From: Clonostachys chloroleuca
Taxonomy: Eukaryota > Ascomycota > Sordariomycetes > Hypocreales > Bionectriaceae
Assembly (NCBI GenBank): GCA_037952775.1
Contig: JBANAY010000003.1
Coordinates: 28,210,001-28,274,000, forward strand
DNA: 64,000 nucleotides
Reading direction: 5' to 3'
The translations under genes were made by a program, and so were the position numbers. Below the pieces are notes generated by a model. That model did not search any database. It had not been told where the DNA came from and was given only the letters and a program-made list of their open reading frames with translations. Positions 21,716-34,400 of the stretch are shown here, one piece after another (within the stretch, counting starts at the first letter, position 1; the number at the start of each line of letters is the position of its first letter).

Positions 21716-24324
21716 ATGAAGGTTCCAGAGCTCAGTGATGCCAGTCTTGACGGCCTCCGTTCCTTTGACCAGCTGAGCTTGGTCAACGCAATCGACTCTC
21801 TCCGCTCGTCCGGCATAGACCATTACGTTTCCCTTCCTCAGATTATTGTTTGCGGGGATCAGTCCTCGGGCAAGAGCTCCGTTCTTGAAGCCATTTCTGG
21901 GGTCCCCTTCCCGATCAAGAGCACAATCTGCACTCGATTCCCCATCGAGCTCGTTCTTCGAAATGCCCCGGTCGAAGCCCTCGAAGTCCGCATCGTCCCA
22001 CACCAGTCACGCTCGGAATCCGACCAGCAAAGCCTGCTCTCTTTCAACAAAACGCTCGAAAGCTTCTCAGATCTCCCAGAGCTCATAAATTCAGCCAAGT
22101 CTGCCATGACGGTTCTGACACCAGGGATGTCCTTCTCGCGAGACATCCTTCGCATCGAAATCCACGGTCCCGACCGCCCGCACTTGACAATAGTGGACTT
22201 GCCAGGGCTGATACATTCTGAGACCAAGGATCAGTCTGTCGATGATGTAACCCTCATTCAAGAGGTGGTTCAAGGTTACATGAAGCAGGAGAGAACGATC
22301 ATTCTTGCCGTCGTCTCTGCCAAGAACGATCACGCGAACCAAATCGTTCTCCGCCTCTGCCGAACCATTGATCCCAGAGGTCGCCGCACTCTCGGCATCG
22401 TTACAAAACCAGATACCCTACTTCAAGGATCCCCAACTGAGCAAAAGTTCATCTTGCTTGTGAAGAACGAAGACATCAAGTTCAGTCTTGGCTGGCACGT
22501 GCTCAGAAATCTCGACTCTGAAGAGGGCAGTTATTCGCTCGAACACCGCAACGCTAGGGAGGAGTACTTCTTCTCACGGGGCAGTTGGGCGGGTATCCCT
22601 GCTTCGTCTCTGGGAATCAAGAATCTAAGGAGCAGGTTGAGCAAGTTGCTTGTCCAGCAGATTGCGTTCGAGCTTCCTGCTCTGATAACCGAGATAGAAA
22701 CCAAGTCATCTTGGTGCATCAGCCAACTCAATCAGATGGGCAAGCCCAGAGAGAGTATGGAGGAGAAGCGAGCTTATCTGGTTCAACTCAGCCAGAGCTT
22801 TCAACGACTAGTGACCGCTGCTACTGAAGGCACCTATAACGACAAATTCTTTGCCGACGCCACTACAGGCTTCGACAAGCGACTTCGCGCGGTCATCCAG
22901 AAGCTGAGCATCGCTTTTTCCGCAGAGATGCGTAAGAATGGGCGTGAATATGTTTTGTCCTCTCAGGCCGGATGCAAATCCCGGGTCGTTACTCATGAGC
23001 AACTCTGCGAGGAAGTCATGGATCTTGTTGAAAAAACTCGCGGGCGTGAGCTCCCGGGTCTCCTTAACCCGATGATTATCTCAGACCTCTTCCGCAAGCT
23101 TTCTTCTCCTTGGGAGGATATAGCCTCATCATATGTTGAGAAGGTTTGGAAGGCCACGCAGGCCTTTCTCAATCACGCTCTCAAAGCTGTCACAGACAAT
23201 GGGACCGCGGAGGCCATCATGAATGTCGCCCTCAGGCCAAAGCTTGCCCAGATCCGCGAAAACCTCCATGTCAAACTCGATGAGCTCCTACAGCCACATC
23301 GAGAAGGCCATCCCATCACATATCGCGATAACTTTGAAAACGATTTACTTCAGGATGGTTTCAATGAAGAAGCCATCAGTAGTGCGATTGAGGAAAAGCT
23401 AAGGCGGTTTCTCCGTGCAGGGCCCTCATCGCCTTCGGTCTCCATTTCGGGTCACTTCAATCTTCAAGCTTTACATACAGAGCTCTTGGAACTTCACCGT
23501 CCATACTTTGAAAATGCCCGATATAATGCCAAATGTGCAATCGGCTACGTTGACAAATACTATGAGGTATGATTTACTACGAGTATCGGATGATCTAAAG
23601 CTAATTGAATTATCCTAGGCCGCTTTGGGAAGGTTGATTGACGATATTGCTGTTCAAGTCATCGAGTCTAACCTGGTCTCCGCGCTTGAACAGATTCTGG
23701 TTCCATTGACCATTGTAAAGATGACGGATTCTGAAATCAATCAAATTGCGGGTGAGACCGAGGAAACCCGCGAAACTCGTCAGCTTCTCCAAAAACAGCT
23801 GGACATCCTGAATAAAGGAACAGACATCTTTCAAAGGCACCAGAGGTCTGGTATCTTCACCTGTAAGACACTCAAATCTGTTTCTTTTTCCTTCTTCGCT
23901 TAGTTGGAGTACTTCTAACAGAGATTTCTTGCAAGTGGCCCAGGAGCTCCAACAACAGATAGTCAAAGAGTCCTTTTGGCACTCCGATAGTCCTAAGGCC
24001 GACATGGAAGCTGGCGAAGACCCCGAATGTGAGAAGTAGAAAGCATATTTACCGTTCCCTCGACTATTTGCTAATCATCTTTTCTTATTTACCTATACAG
24101 TTGTAGAGGAGGTGCAATCTATTTCGGATGAATTCTCAGCGAAGGATGAAGCAATAACCCCACAGAATGACGGAATTTACGCCAAAGTTGAAGGTCTGGA
24201 CGCTGAGGAAGAAGCAGAGCTTGCACTACTTGAAATGAGAAAGCTCAAAAAAAAAGGTAAACATGCATTAAAAAGGGATCGCGACCGATATGATTTTCTC
24301 AAATCCAGGGAAACACTGGCCTAG
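21716..24324 (+). CDS. Dynamin-like GTPase (Mx/Vps1-related)
   Basis: Large GTPase of the dynamin superfamily. These assemble on membranes and use GTP to constrict or remodel them. Four exons (21716-23566, 23619-23862, 23924-24028, 24101-24324) join in phase to about 807 residues. The G domain has the P-loop GDQSSGKSS, switch threonine in CTRFP, DLPG in TIVDLPGLIH and TKPD. The middle/stalk region follows (about residues 320-600). A GED-like segment comes next, from CAIGYVDKYYEAALGRLIDD through TDSEINQIAGETEETRETR. No pleckstrin or transmembrane segment is visible, so it is closer to soluble Vps1/Mx-like proteins. The third intron is placed to avoid a stop, using the second AG of AACAGAG. An acidic then Lys-rich tail ends the protein. 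No lesion is seen. Filamentous ascomycetes carry many such genes of unknown task. Confidence 0.9.
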
Positions 24325-25755
24325 CCAGACACTGCTATACTCTTCCAAGAGTATACCGGGTGAAAGAGAACCATTTCTGCAGGTCGACAGATGTAGATAG
24401 ATCAATGCGAGCTCTGGTCAACAAATGGTATCTGCCTCGAGGATCGCTATTTAGTCAGATTTGATGGGAGCCGCATGTTGGGTAGGGCACAGAGCAACAG
24501 GCCGCATTTCTAATCGCTATCTGCCCACAAAGAATTCACTTTTACAAGGGATACACAGCTAAATAGAAGGAAAGCAAAATCAAGAAAAGACTTGACTTGT
24601 AGACAAAGGCATTTGAATTAATCTGGTCTGTTTATCTAGGTAAAAACAAGCTGATAGAATGCAATATTAGGTAGTGATTATTTGGTTCTACCTTCGATAT
24701 TCTTAATATAGCGCCTTAAGACTGATCACTGAAAGCGTGCCTAGAGAAGTGAAGTCAGTGGCTGGTTACAGTAGCACCATTTGTGGCTTGGATGATGCGC
24801 AGTAGACGATATCGCAAATTTCAATGTTGTCTGAGAATTCATCTCACACTCGGTAGACAGAGATGCCATCCACAGTGATTACTCATCTTAACAAAAGACA
24901 GCTGGGTCAGCCGCTCGCACGCTCTTCTGTGGCCTTGGCTGTACAAAATTAATGATACTCGAGCTGGCATTGTGTGTATTTCTCCGCTATTGGATCTTGT
25001 ATTTTCTCTTCGTCTGATCTGCCCCGTTTTAAAAGGCCCTTATTTCTATGTCAATCCAATCATATCTCTGCTCCTCGCATAACAGGGTATAGGTGGCCCA
25101 AGCGGAAATGTCTTGGGATGTGGGTATGAAAATAGGACAAAACATTCTTGTGTTTGTGGGAGATGGTTAATAACATGCAACTCACTAGGAGATGATAGAA
25201 AATGAATGATGCGTCAAAAATGATCATGATCATAATCAAATACAATATTCCAATTAAGCATGTAATGCCGAGTTGCCTCCTTACGCCAACTTGATGAATT
25301 TCATTCTCTCCAAGGGCAATGAAAGTCAGAAGCTATAGGGTAGGTCAATAGGAAGGTCATTTTGTTCTGCTAATGAAAATCAACCACGGCTCCAACCTCC
25401 CTTAACATATGAAACACTAGGCTGGCTCCGGAAGGTGTATGGGGTATAAAAAATGTGTGAGGCTGGAGAACCAAGCATTGCAGTCCCTGTCATTGAGGCT
25501 GGAAGGGGAAACGCCTGACTCAGATCGCCTATGGAATGGAAGCCTTAATGATCGATACTTTTGGTCTGGACTTTAGCCCCATTCGAGTCGCAAGGCAGAG
25601 GTGCTAAATATCACGCGTAAGGGGACCCTCGACCTGACCCCGCTCTCACTCATCGTTTGTTTTTGCGACCGTTCATTCTCCTCACAATCAAACTTACCAA
25701 GCGACCGTTCTGTTCATTCTTTCCACTGATCAATCTCTTCAAGCGAACGCGCACC
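24325..25755. other. Intergenic, no gene seen
   Basis: About 1.4 kb, AT-leaning. Short open frames such as 25060-25245 minus lack motifs. The 100 bases before the F-box ATG are pyrimidine-rich, consistent with its promoter and leader. No RNA gene or repeat is visible. Confidence 0.5.
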
Positions 25756-27129
25756 ATGTCGCCGCTCGACGATATCCCGGTTGAAATCGCCAATCACATC
25801 TTGGGCTTCGTCCCGACCTCTGATCTTTTGAATCTCTGCCTCACCAAGAGACTCCTCCGCGAAGTCGCTGAGCCATTTCTGTACTCTACCATCAGGCTAG
25901 AACGGCAGTACGATCGTATCCCCTGAATCTTTCCTCTTCTCCGCACCTTGTTACAACGACCAGAGCTCTGGGAATACATAGACAACGTCTATATGGATGG
26001 GTCGGGGTTTTTGGGTCATTCTTTCCGTGAACTGGACCTGAACAGCGTCGATATCCCCGTTGAGCAGTGCCTCGATGCCATCAAAAAGACAAAGGTGCCA
26101 TATACCGACTGGTGGATCGCAAAGTTGAACTCGAGCGAAACGTCCTTGGAGGCGCTCTACGCTATTTTCCTCGCCGGGCTCTCCAACTCAAAACGCCTGG
26201 CTTTAACACAGCACTTCATCAACGGTCGCGAGCTTATCGGCAAGGTCATCCAGTCCAAAGCTTTGGGCGGGTTCGGACTCCCTAGACTTGAACAGCTCAG
26301 GGAGGTCGGATACTACAAGGGTTGCGATAAAGTGAGAAACAAGAACAACAAGATATTCCCAGACGTAATATCTCTATTTTATCTACCATCACTCACGAGC
26401 ATCGAGGCTTGGATCCCGAACCCTCCCGTATTTGAATGGCCAGCAGGTGAACCCAATCTTGATCATCTGACCTCGCTAGATATTACTCGGCTCTCCGAAG
26501 ATAACCTGGCGAAAATCCTTGCATTGACACGGAATCTCAAGTTGCTTACCTGGACCTGGAGCTGTGACGAGACAGATGACCCTGGAAATACGATGGAGCT
26601 GAACTTTGAAAATATCATTGAGAGGCTCTCGCTTGTCCGAGGCACGCTAGAGGAGCTACGAATTCGGCTGGAGATTTTGCCGAGCATCGATCCCGATTTC
26701 AAAGCAGAACTCAACGTTACAGGGTCGTTGGCTGGCCTTGCCGGCTTTCGCGAACTCACCTATCTCGAGGTGCCATTCATATCTCTTGCTGGTTTTGGAG
26801 ACACCCCGTTACCTATCGAGGATGGTGTTCCTCCCATTGTCAAAACCCTTGCTCTCTCGGATGACCTGCTTCTCAATGATGCGGTCAGATGGCAGCAGCC
26901 ATACTTTGAGGATTTCGATATCGGCTACGCGCCAGCTGTGGCGATAGACAACCACATCGAGGCACTGTGCGACAATATTCCCACGCAATTGCCTCTATTG
27001 CGTGAACTCGTCTTCTTCGCCGACGATAGCTTTGCGCCCATATTTGAGCGCGTAGATTTCGATGCTACCATGGCCATGTATCCTGATGACGGTTTCAATA
27101 TGCGAGTGTCGACTCGGTATAACTACTAG
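25756..27129 (+). pseudogene. F-box protein with one in-frame TGA
   Basis: The ATG at 25756 gives MSPLDDIPVEIANHILGF then LLNLCLTKRLLREVAEPFLY, a clear N-terminal F-box. F-box proteins bind Skp1 and bring substrates to SCF ubiquitin ligases. Codon 57 is TGA (25924-25926). The same frame then runs without interruption for 400 codons to TAG at 27129. It continues PLLRTLLQRPELWEYIDNVY, as related fungal F-box/LRR-like proteins do directly after the F-box. Total length is 457 codons. No intron with good borders removes the stop without deleting this conserved stretch. The single stop suggests a recent null allele, readthrough, or a base-call error. The downstream part alone has an ATG near codon 79 but would lack the F-box. 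Confidence 0.75.
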
Positions 27130-28576
27130 CTGCCGGTTATTCTTTTGGTTGGAGTTGCATTCTTACAGCTGATTAAAATGAGAAAGGCTTTGGACCCTGG
27201 TGGGCGGAGTAACGATGGATTGGGATTAACGGTTAGATGTGACAGCTGCGACACGATAGTATTCCAATGCATGATTCACAAGAAGTGTGGTACGTAGACG
27301 CCTGCTTAAATGTGTCTAATTGTCGTCTCTGCTTCCATCGTGACGTATTTGACGGTCAACGATTGATGAGCGGGAGGCCATGACTTCTTATGATATCAGA
27401 GCGAGTATGTACAAAATCTAAATTGTACTTGAAGGGAAGAGAAGCCCTAGAATAATCCAAGTTACGGTCTTCACGGCAGGGGTTAACGGGAGAGTAGAAA
27501 CATTGATGGATTCACTATGGTCTGTTGGCAAATGCGGGTGGCCAAGTTTGGAGCACCCGATATCTCAGAGGCTCACTCGTGGGTACATATTCGCGAAAAT
27601 AATTAGCCAAGGATAAAGATGGATATCAGCGATGGTTAGTTAGCTGTTCTAATTGTCACTTTGTAGGGATTCTGCCTCTTCTCTTCCGTTAAGACCAACG
27701 CAATAGCAACATTAAACGACGGCTACCCGATTCGACAAGATCTGGCTTCCACATCTACTCTTGAAAGATGGTATTGCTATAAACTTGACGTCTTTCTTCA
27801 CGACGAGCAATAGTTGTAATTGGTGCTTGCTATCATCTATCAAGACAGTTAATTCGCAGTAGATAGATAGGTCTGGTTCCTACCAATTTGCTACCGTAGC
27901 AGCTGACTACGAGAATCGCTTGTCATAAAGTTGTCGTGATTTCATTGTCGTAGCCGAGCTAGCCCTTCCTCTTCAACTAGCCTTCATGTTCGTGATAGCC
28001 TCAACCTCGCGATCTATTTTTAAACGAACCTATATTTGGATTTATCAATTCGGCCACAATGAAACACTTAAGGACAGTCCTCAAGATAATGCTAGGTGCT
28101 TTCGAATCGGTAGATTTGATTGGTAGTACTTTTTCTGCCTCTAAAATGGCGGCAAAGCCAGGAATAGGGCCAGGGACCCCGGTTGGAAGCACATTGTGAA
28201 AAGCTAGGAATGGCTGGCGTTGGAGTACTTCACTGACGTCTCTGAGAAGGCTGGAAAACCCGGATGTAATGGGTCATAGTTTGACCTTGATGAAATGATT
28301 CTCGACGTTGATTGCAACCGTGGCGGTTGCGTTGTTGTGGTAGTTTACTATGAATCCGGGCATGCATCGATCACCGGCCCTCTCGATGGCGACTTCTAAA
28401 TGTCGAAACATAGCAACGAGGAACAAGATCCTTGTGGTAAGGCTCTGACGACGTGTTGGTACGAGTATTCTACCTTGCGGCCGAGTTTCCTGTGGGAGGT
28501 TTGATTCAACGAAGCCCGTGATTTTGTTTTTGGCCGGCCCAGAGATGACACGAGTAAACACAGACGCCGCTTTCAT
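27130..28576. other. Intergenic with a cysteine-motif fragment
   Basis: No complete gene. Near 27180-27295 the plus strand encodes VRCDSCDTIVF then MIHKKCG, reminiscent of part of a zinc-binding (ZZ/C1-like) motif, but it is short and unsupported. Minus-strand open frames at 28001-28192 and 28274-28576, just downstream of the reductase, have no recognised similarity. The second begins at the reductase stop and could be read-on chance. Confidence 0.45.
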
Positions 28577-29684
28577 TTAGTTTTCGTCAACTTTGAGCAC
28601 CATCTTGCCAAATTTCTCCCCTCTCCATACACGCAACAATGCCTGAGGTGCCAAATCCAAACCTACAAGGACCTCTTCCTTGGTCTTGATCTTGCCCTCC
28701 ATTATCCATGTGACGATATTCTTACCAAACGTTTCTAAGTATTTAACATGCCTTTCATCAGAGCAGATGAATCCATGCATCGATAATCGCTTTAGGAACA
28801 TCTGCCCAAGATTGCGGATGCCGTACATCTCCCCCCAAGGGATGTTGTACTGGGATACCATGCCAGAGGAAACTTAATCGAGTATCAGCATCACACCTCA
28901 TACCGAGAGGTGATGAAGAGTACTTACCAATAGTTCCATAGTCGTTCATGTGCATCAGAGCTGTATCCAGCTGCTCTCCGCCAACATTATCATAGTAAAC
29001 ATCCAACCCCTCTGGCGCAAGCCTCTTAAGAGCATCGGCAGTCTTCTCTTCCTTATAGTTCCAGGCCCCATCATAACCCAGCTCGTTGACCACAAAGTCC
29101 ACCTTCTCCTGGCTACCCGTGCTGCCAATCACCTTCATGCCGTGGATCTTGCCCAGCTGGCCGACAATCTGCCCAACGCCGCCGCTTGCGGCCGACACAA
29201 ACATCACCTTACCCTTGGGCTCCTGGACAAACTCGTTGAAGCTAATGTATGCGGACAGACCAGCAATGCCGAGGCCACCGACGAGGGTCTCAGGACGGAC
29301 TTGGGGCGGGAGCGGCGGGATGACACGGCACCAATGGGTGAACTCGGGCCCTACTATGGAGTATTCGCTGGCGGAGGCCATGGCGCTAACCAGGTCTCCC
29401 GGCTTGAAGGCTGGGCTGTCACTCTTGAGCACAGTAGATAACGTGGTGACCTGGGCAGGCTGGTCAATCACCCAGGGGACCGAGTAGCTGCCATTGTCGC
29501 CCGCTGCGCGCATCTGACCACGCATATAAGGGTCAAATGAGAGGTGGGAGTTCTTGATAGTGAGACCGCCGGCTGGAGGGGGAGCCTCGGGATCGAACGG
29601 CCGATCCTCCACTGCGAGGTGCTCCCCAACGACGGGCTCATAGGGGGTGTACTTCTTGTAGATCAAGCTCTTATTGCGAACCAT
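28577..29684 (-). CDS. MDR-family NADP-dependent reductase (LTB4-dehydrogenase-like)
   Basis: Medium-chain dehydrogenase/reductase of the leukotriene B4 12-hydroxydehydrogenase/alkenal double-bond reductase type. It would use NADPH to reduce activated C=C bonds of enones or enals in the cytosol. Two exons (29684-28928 and 28872-28577) join in phase to 350 residues, the usual length. The N-terminus has the PFDPEAPPPAGGL and SFDPYMRGQM blocks. The nucleotide fold shows SAASGGVGQIVGQLGKIHG, followed by VIGSTGSQEKVDF and DVYYDNVGGE. The C-terminal part has GMVSQYN and FGKMVLKV. Zinc ligands of classical alcohol dehydrogenases are absent, as expected for this subgroup. The gene looks intact. Whether it once served the nearby PKS remnant as a trans reductase is unknown. 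Confidence 0.9.
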
Positions 29685-30479
29685 GATGGAGACTGATGAG
29701 GAGTTCTTTGATTGGGAAAAATAATGGTGTCTTTGGGGATCTGTATGATGTGATAGAGGTACTCGGGCTATTTAGACTGTAGAGCAACGAGTATGAAATG
29801 GGTAATTAACCGCTAGATGCACAGAACTCGCCTTGTCTTGGAGATAACCGCGCTTCACCAACAGATTTTTCCAAGAGGCAGCCGTTCATAAAGTGGACTC
29901 ATTCATAAAACAAGTCGGTCGTCACTGAACACAGAAGAGGAGGAACTTTCAAACAATAATCCTCTGGAACACCAACTGTCACGAGGCAAGCAACTTGTTG
30001 GTCTGTTCAATTTTGATCCCGGCAGTTCCGCTAAAATGCATGAGAACTTATGATTACGGGTTTCCGATTATGATTGTGAGGTGAGCCGGGTGTCTGGTTG
30101 GTTCAAGCAGAGCACGCGTCTGTGGATGTGCACCGACTTTGCCACACAACTGCATAATCCAGGCTGGTGCATGTGCGAGGGAATGCGATCCTAGCAATGC
30201 AATACCGGTAATGGACACCTGCAATCCAACCAAAATTGTGAAATCGAACCTTATCCACCGGTCTTTCTCGACCAAGGGAATGTGGACGGAGAGTCGTCGA
30301 TTCCGATGACCCGGTCGTTTATATTGCCAAGAGGAGTCAATCGAATGATTGGGCGTTGTTGACACGTGCGTATACTATGTAGGAGCGCGCAGTTACATAC
30401 CCGATGAGGAACGAGATTTGATCCTGCACGTTTATTTATGAATCATGAAATACGTGCAACTACTGCCTCATGCTATGCG
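29685..30479. other. Intergenic upstream of the reductase
   Basis: This holds the reductase promoter at its left end. The minus-strand open frame 30054-30365 is not recognised and may be decayed 3' material of the receptor remnant. No other signal. Confidence 0.45.
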
Positions 30480-31430
30480 CAAGCGTCTATGATTATGCAG
30501 GTAAATTGTTCGAATACTTGTGATGAGGGCCTCGCCCTGCCTGTGCGCTGACATGGTGATGAGGATCCTCGTCCAGGATCTGATATTGGCTCGAGTTATC
30601 CCCTTTATATCGGCCCTGGAGTGATGCAAGTTGGTGAGAATCGTTGGATCTGCTCGAGGACACCCCAAACTTTTTGGAGGAGTATCCAACCGTGCTTTTG
30701 GCAGTGTTCACCGCGCTCATGAAAAGCGGGCGAAGGGTTGGTAGACAGGCAGCAATCAAGTAGCAGCCCGCATGACAAGTTCGGCGGTATCCGACGTTTC
30801 ATCTTCCAGTCCTGTCATACGGAAGGCTACCTTGAGGCGGATGATGGAAGACACCATGCCCCTTGAAGAAGTTAGTCAAGGCAACGAATCAACGTGGGCA
30901 GATCAAGAATGTAGGTGGCATGTGGTATGATTTACAAGCTGCTGCCAAGAGCGAAGATGAAGATCAGCGCAGCCTTCTGCTTAGTCTGGATTTGGAAGTT
31001 CCAAACTACAGGCAGTGGGAGGAAGAGAATGACTGCATCTGTAACAATGTTGGGTGCGCTCATGCCCTTCCAGGAGGAGACGATATCTCTGCAGTTACCA
31101 GGGAATTTCAGAAGGTCCCATCGTCCCGCAAACGTATCGCACATGGCGAAGGATGCAATAATGCCAGCAATTGCGGTGGCTGTAACAATGCACCCGATCG
31201 CGTAGGTGGCATAGCGGTATGGTTTCGTCGTCAAGATTCGTAGGTAGGAAGCCAGGATTGAGAGTTTGGGGAGGGCGATGGCACCACAGTAGGTCGCCTC
31301 CATGGCGCACGCGCACTTTGCCCAATTTTGCACAGCTGTGATAACTGTCTGGATGAGTACCCGGCACATCAGCGCTCGAACCCATGTGGCGCATGTGGCG
31401 CAACATCTTGCGTCAAGGCGACTTACCCTA
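30480..31430 (-). pseudogene. Pth11-like rhodopsin-fold membrane protein remnant
   Basis: Minus-strand segments of a fungal Pth11-like/SAT4-family seven-helix protein; relatives sense surface or chemical cues. Readable blocks are ATYCGAIALPKLSILASYLRI, AIGCIVTATAIAGIIASFAMC, PNIVTDAVILFLPLPVVW and KAALIFIFALGSSL. An intron near 30945-30868 joins in phase to GMVSSIIRLKVAF. Then comes AELVMRAAT-stop, and in another frame GCYLIAACLPTLRPLF, the last helix. The frame break near 30760 and loss of the N-terminal helices make it a pseudogene. The missing 5' end coincides with the start of PKS sequence on the other strand at about 31433, so a rearrangement seems to have cut both genes. Confidence 0.72.
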
Positions 31431-31432
31431 GC

Positions 31433-34400
31433 TCGTACAGCACAAAGTGGCTGGCGAGGTTCTTATGCCCGGAGCTGGATATCTTGCCTTGGCTATTGAG
31501 GCAATGACCCAAATCAATGATCAAGCAGAAGAGCCACTGGCTGTTGAGAGCTTTACCATTCGGAACTTAGCAATTGCAACAGCTACCGTTCTCACAGATG
31601 ATGACACTGGAACCGAGACAATCTTCGTAATGCGGCCTCTGACAAGGAAGCTTGAGGTCTCCACCGATCACAAAACGGGGCAGTGGTATGAATTCGCTCT
31701 CTCGTATTACTCTTACGGAACTTGGAAAGAGGCCGTTCGGGGCAAGATAGCCATCAACGTCAATGGCCCTGCGGCTATTCAACCTCCCCAATCTCTGCCT
31801 GAGACGCCGGACAAGATGGAGTACCTGAACTGGCTCAACAAACTCCGAGCCCTGGGAATTGAGCTGGGACCAGTGTTCCACCACACCAGCAACATCTACA
31901 GCGATGGAAAGTCCCATGTAGCGTGCGGAGACATGAGGATCGCCAAAGAGTGCGGCCTCGTGGAGGGAGAGTCACGATATGCTCTGCACCCAACTGTGCT
32001 GGACTCGATTGTTCGGCCGGCCACTTTCGTTGCTCACAACGGCGTAATTGATGACCTGCGAACAGGCATGATTCCCACTCACTACGGCGAGGTGAAGGTT
32101 TACCCGCCAACAGACGACCAGCTCACAAAGGAGGGTGCCTTGAAGGTTTGGGCGACCAACCCGTGGGAAGCAGAGCGTTCTCCTGCAATTGCGAATTCAT
32201 TGCACACGACGGATCGTTGATTGCTGAGTTTTCTGACTGTGACAGCTTGCTCCACAGCGCAGCGGTGCCTCCTGAGTATAAGGGCTATCTGCAGAAGGAT
32301 CTGTACCAGAAGACTGATTATAAGATCGATGCGGACTACCCCCGATGGGCTGATGAGGCTGGTGCGCTCTCATCTGATACACTGGTAACTGTTTTAAATG
32401 CGCTCATTTCAAAGACCCAACAAAGCGAGTTCTTTGCCTTAACGAGTCACTGGTTCCTCAACTACTTCACACAGAGTCACTCCTCAAGATCAGTGTTGCC
32501 GCTGGATCTCAAGGGATTGCCGAATCCATCCACCGACAATATTCGTACTCAGATGCCATTGACGTCATTAAATTCGACTTGGACTCCTCTGATGCCAGTA
32601 CCTTTTCAACAAAGTATGATTTGGCTGTTTTCTCCACCTCCGAGGTTCCCGAAAAACAAATATTGGATCGCATTCGTGGTGTGCTCGCCGATAAAGGCCA
32701 GCTGTTGCTTGATGTTTCAGGATCATCTGAGCCCGAGAAGTGGCACGAGGCACTCAAGAGTTCCGGTTTCACTGGCACCGAGTTGGGCCTTTCTGGAGGT
32801 ACAATGTTGACTAGAGTTGTTGAGTTGCCTAATAGGCACACTAATGGTGATACCGACGGGCACGCCAACGGCGTTTCTACTCTTAGCAAACCGATTATTT
32901 CGATTATATACAAGAAACAACCTGCCGCGGTTGCTTCTCAAGTTCACAAGGAGCTTATTTATCAAGGATGGGAAACTCGCCTTCAAAGGCTCGACTTATA
33001 TGAGCCAGCAGAGGACGAGCGGGTCGTCATGCTGGCAGATGCAGAAGGCCCATTCCTTGCAATACTTGAAGAAGCACAACTGGAGATCCTGAAGGCAATA
33101 ACAGAATCTGCCCAATCCATCGTCTGGGTAAACTGCGGCGGGCTTCTGGCTGGTGACAAGCCTGAATTTGGTATGGCTGAAGGCTTCGCGCGCGCTATCC
33201 GTGCTGAAAAGACGTTCCTGGACTTCGTTACCATGGATTACGATGCTGAGCACACCTCCGATGCCCGTGTGGCTTCTTTCGTTGCCGATATACTTAGAAG
33301 GCAGCAAGAACTAGGCAAGAATGGCGAGAACGAATACTGTCTCCAGGCCGGGGCGGTGTATGTCGGACGGCTGTTGCAGACCGCGGGCTAAACAGGCAGT
33401 TTGCCCCCGACTCTGGCGAGACAGTCACTCTGTATCAACGGGACGGACCATCTTTTCGCGCGTCTATCAGCGAAGGTGCCATTTCCTACCGAGTTGATCC
33501 CAGAGAGAAAGCCGTCGGAGCCAACGAGGTCAAGGTCCATGTGGCGGCCATCGGCCTCTCCGCAGAAGACGGATCTGATGGGCGTACATTCCTGGACCAT
33601 GAGCTAGCAGGAACCGTCATATCAGTAGGCGAAAACGTGACGGGCATAAAACTAGGGTCCAAAATTACCGGTTTTTTGAAAAGGGTACTATCAAGCCCTT
33701 GACACCCATTTCCATTGTTAAACCTCCCAAGATCGAACATTCCATCCAGAGCAGTCCTCAAGAGCTTAGCTCCAGTAAACGAGTTCTATCCCATGATGAG
33801 GATGCATCATTCAACGTGAGATTCCAATACATTCCCAGGAATGAAGTCTGAAAATGAGGCTGACTTATGCATGATACCAGGCTCTCCCTTCGATAATGCC
33901 TCTCAAGTTTAGGGAGGACGCAACCTGCCTCTTGGTAGGCTGTCTTGGCGGACTTGGAGTGCACGTAGCGCTTTGGATGGCTCAACGAGGCGCCAAGCAT
34001 TTGGCATTTGTCTCACGTGGCGGAACGGCCAAGGAAGAGGCGGCACAAACCGTCCAGGCTCTCATTGATATTTGGGGTTGATGTGAAGGTTTTGCGTGCC
34101 AACATCAACAACAAAAAGGAGCTATTGGACGCTCTCGAGAAGATTGACGAAAATTTCCCCATCCGTGGTGTTATCAATGCTGCAACTGTGTTGCGTGATG
34201 GCCTTTTCCGCAACATGTCGTTTCAAGATTAGCAGGTGGTTACAAAAACCAAGATGGTCGGTACCTTGAATGTTCACGAGATCTTCTCCAAACCCGGGCA
34301 ACTCGACTTCGTTGTCGTAACAAGCTCCGTCACTGCAACTTTGGGCTCCAGTGGACAGGCTAATTATGGCGCTGGTAAGTATAAGAAACATTCCTTGTTC

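Noticed and set aside
25924..25932. Programmed stop-codon readthrough for the F-box TGA and similar stops
   Set aside because: The known efficient context UGA-CUA is absent at 25924 (TGA ATC), 57553 (TGA GCA), 8436 (TGA CAC) and 59931 (TAG TAC).
31433..31465. HFVLYELG on the minus strand as an upstream exon of the Pth11-like remnant
   Set aside because: The same bases encode QHKVAGEVLMPGAGY, a much stronger PKS dehydratase match, and the minus-strand flank is not membrane-like.
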